From positions 1 through 6,941 of the forward strand of contig LUOC01000173.1 in NCBI GenBank assembly GCA_001626655.1: 6,941 bases of DNA, given 5' to 3'. The DNA is from Fidelibacterota bacterium REDSEA-S14_B6. GTDB taxonomy: Bacteria > Fidelibacterota > Marinisomatia > Marinisomatales > S15-B10. A program made the translations under genes and the position numbers. The first letter of the stretch is position 1. Every line of letters starts with the position of its first letter. Below the pieces are notes generated by a model. It ran no database searches and was not told where the DNA came from. It saw only the letters and a list, made by a program, of their open reading frames with translations. Positions 5,976 through 6,941 of this stretch are shown piece by piece.

Positions 5976-6549
5976 CTCCGGCTGACTCGACGTCATCAAG
6001 CTTTGACTCTTCGGCCATGAGCTCTGAAATCTCCTTGAGCTTCGGGAGATCGGCAGTTGAATTAAGTCCGAAAGAGAGGAGGAAGGCGTCGGTCACGGCA
6101 TACAGCAGAGGTCTTCCAGGCCCCTTCGCCCGGCCGGAGATCCTCACCAGTTTCTTATCGAGGAGCGTCTTGATGACCCCGGCGCACCCCACGCCTCTGA
6201 TGCTCTCGATTTCGGCCCGTGTTGCGGGCCCTTTGTAGGCGATCACCGCCAGAGATTCCAACGCGGCCTGAGAGAGAGGAGTCTTACCTGCACGAGTCAG
6301 CATGCGGCGGATCCACGGCGCAAACTGAGGAAGGGTCGAAAGGCGATAACCTCCCGCCGCCTTCTCTATGGAAAATGCCCTTCCCGTCTTCTTGTATTCC
6401 TTTTGAAGCTGTTGGACACCATCAACCAGCGGAGGGGCCGAATCGCCATCGAAACAGACGTTCAGCTTAGATTGGGTGAGCACATCTCCAGAGGCAAGGA
6501 GCAGAGCTTCAATAATCTGAAGCTCTTCAGTCGTCACCTTCTTCGCCAC
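5962..6549 (-). CDS. scpB: Segregation and condensation protein B
   Basis: ScpB dimers bind ScpA and, through it, the SMC heads to form the bacterial condensin that compacts and resolves newly replicated origins. The 195-residue product shows the two winged-helix domains of the family: about 7-75 (E-A-L-L-L-A-S-G near the start, then G-G-Y-R-L-S-T) and about 90-162, with the highly conserved L-S-Q-A-A-L-E-S-L-A-V-I-A-Y, G-P-A-T-R-A-E-I-E-S-I-R-G-V, G-R-A-K-G-P-G-R-P-L-L-Y and F-L-L-S-F-G-L. A polar, acidic tail follows. The start is GTG at 6549, only 2 nt after the scpA TAG, so translation is likely coupled. It ends with TAG at 5962-5964 inside the 5' end of the rluB-like gene. Length is typical and no defect is seen. 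Confidence 0.95.
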   Translation of the reverse strand: MAKKVTTEELQIIEALLLASGDVLTQSKLNVCFDGDSAPPLVDGVQQLQKEYKKTGRAFSIEKAAGGYRLSTLPQFAPWIRRMLTRAGKTPLSQAALESLAVIAYKGPATRAEIESIRGVGCAGVIKTLLDKKLVRISGRAKGPGRPLLYAVTDAFLLSFGLNSTADLPKLKEISELMAEESKLDDVESAGDAAD

Positions 6550-6551
6550 CG

Positions 6552-6941
6552 CTACGCTTCGATCCTTTCGAGAAGTATATCTTCAAACAGTTGCTTCTGG
6601 CGAACTCTCACCTGACAATCCCTGATGAGCTCCAGAATTGCGATGAAGGTGACAATTACCTCCTGACGAGATGAGAACTTTGGGAACAGCTCAGAAAACA
6701 TGATCTGACTTTTCTCCACAAACCTGCTGAGAATCATGGCCACCTTTTCCTTGACCTGAATCTCCTCCCGCTCTACGTCGTAGTGAACGGCCGGCGGAAT
6801 CTGCTGCAGCACTTTCTTAAACACCGTAACAAGCTCAAAGAGCGTAACATCTTCAAGGTAGAAACCGGGGTCTTCTTCAGAATCCGTCACGCTGTGGACG
6901 ACCGAAGGGTGGAATCTCCTGCTCTCAAGATCGTTCAGCTC
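6552..6941 (-). CDS. scpA: Segregation and condensation protein A, C-terminal part (runs off right edge)
   Basis: The frame stays open to the right edge and encodes the last 129 residues of ScpA, the kleisin that bridges the SMC heads. Full-length proteins are about 250 residues, so about half is missing here because of the window boundary. Visible are a variable linker beginning E-L-N-D-L-E-S-R-R-F, the helix L-F-E-L-V-T-V-F-K-K-V-L, and the C-terminal winged helix with E-K-V-A-M-I-L, F-S-E-L-F, S-R-Q-E-V-I-V-T-F-I-A-I-L-E-L-I and the ending L-F-E-D-I-L-L-E-R. The GTG at 6888-6890 is an internal codon, not the start, because conserved ScpA-like sequence continues upstream of it. The stop TAG at 6552-6554 is 2 nt from the scpB start, the standard scpAB arrangement. 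Confidence 0.93.
   Translation of the reverse strand, partial: ELNDLESRRFHPSVVHSVTDSEEDPGFYLEDVTLFELVTVFKKVLQQIPPAVHYDVEREEIQVKEKVAMILSRFVEKSQIMFSELFPKFSSRQEVIVTFIAILELIRDCQVRVRQKQLFEDILLERIEA

Overview
The window is a compact bacterial chromosomal segment in which every supported gene lies on the minus strand. In order of transcription (right to left in coordinates) it reads scpA (cut by the right edge), scpB, rluB-type pseudouridine synthase, an 87-nt gap, cmk, rpsA (split by a frameshift), a YbbR-like membrane protein, tsaD, and the N-terminal part of a membrane-anchored von Willebrand factor A (vWA) protein cut by the left edge. Apart from the gap before cmk, genes overlap or are separated by 2-26 nt, so this looks like one or two long operons. 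No RNA genes, mobile elements, CRISPR arrays or long repeats are visible, and no stretch over 300 nt lacks a gene.

The content is core housekeeping. ScpA/ScpB are the non-SMC subunits of the condensin that organises and segregates the chromosome. The RluB-like enzyme modifies 23S rRNA. Cmk recycles CMP/dCMP. S1 is the mRNA-binding ribosomal protein. TsaD makes the t6A modification of ANN-decoding tRNAs. The scp-rluB-cmk-S1 order is a widely shared bacterial arrangement, and the added ybbR-tsaD-vWA tail is less universal. The S1 architecture (six S1 domains with a long acidic N-terminal extension and an acidic tail), the single-TM YbbR protein and the two-TM vWA protein suggest a Gram-negative of the FCB (Bacteroidetes/Marinimicrobia/Ignavibacteria-like) group. 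This is an inference from gene style, and I cannot fix the phylum from the window alone.

The main anomaly is in rpsA. Within the third S1 domain the reading frame breaks at about position 3538-3541. Compared with the two following S1 domains of the same protein, 33 nt are expected between two conserved motifs and only 1 nt is present, so about 32 nt are missing. The two halves are otherwise well conserved. Because S1 is normally indispensable in such bacteria, an assembly or sequencing deletion is the likeliest cause, but a real mutation cannot be excluded from sequence alone.

I found no convincing new biological system. The remaining points of interest are start-codon choices (cmk, rpsA, rluB), a possible promoter in the only real intergenic gap, the acidic ends of S1, a YbbR protein away from its usual diadenylate-cyclase partner, and the uncharacterised vWA protein.
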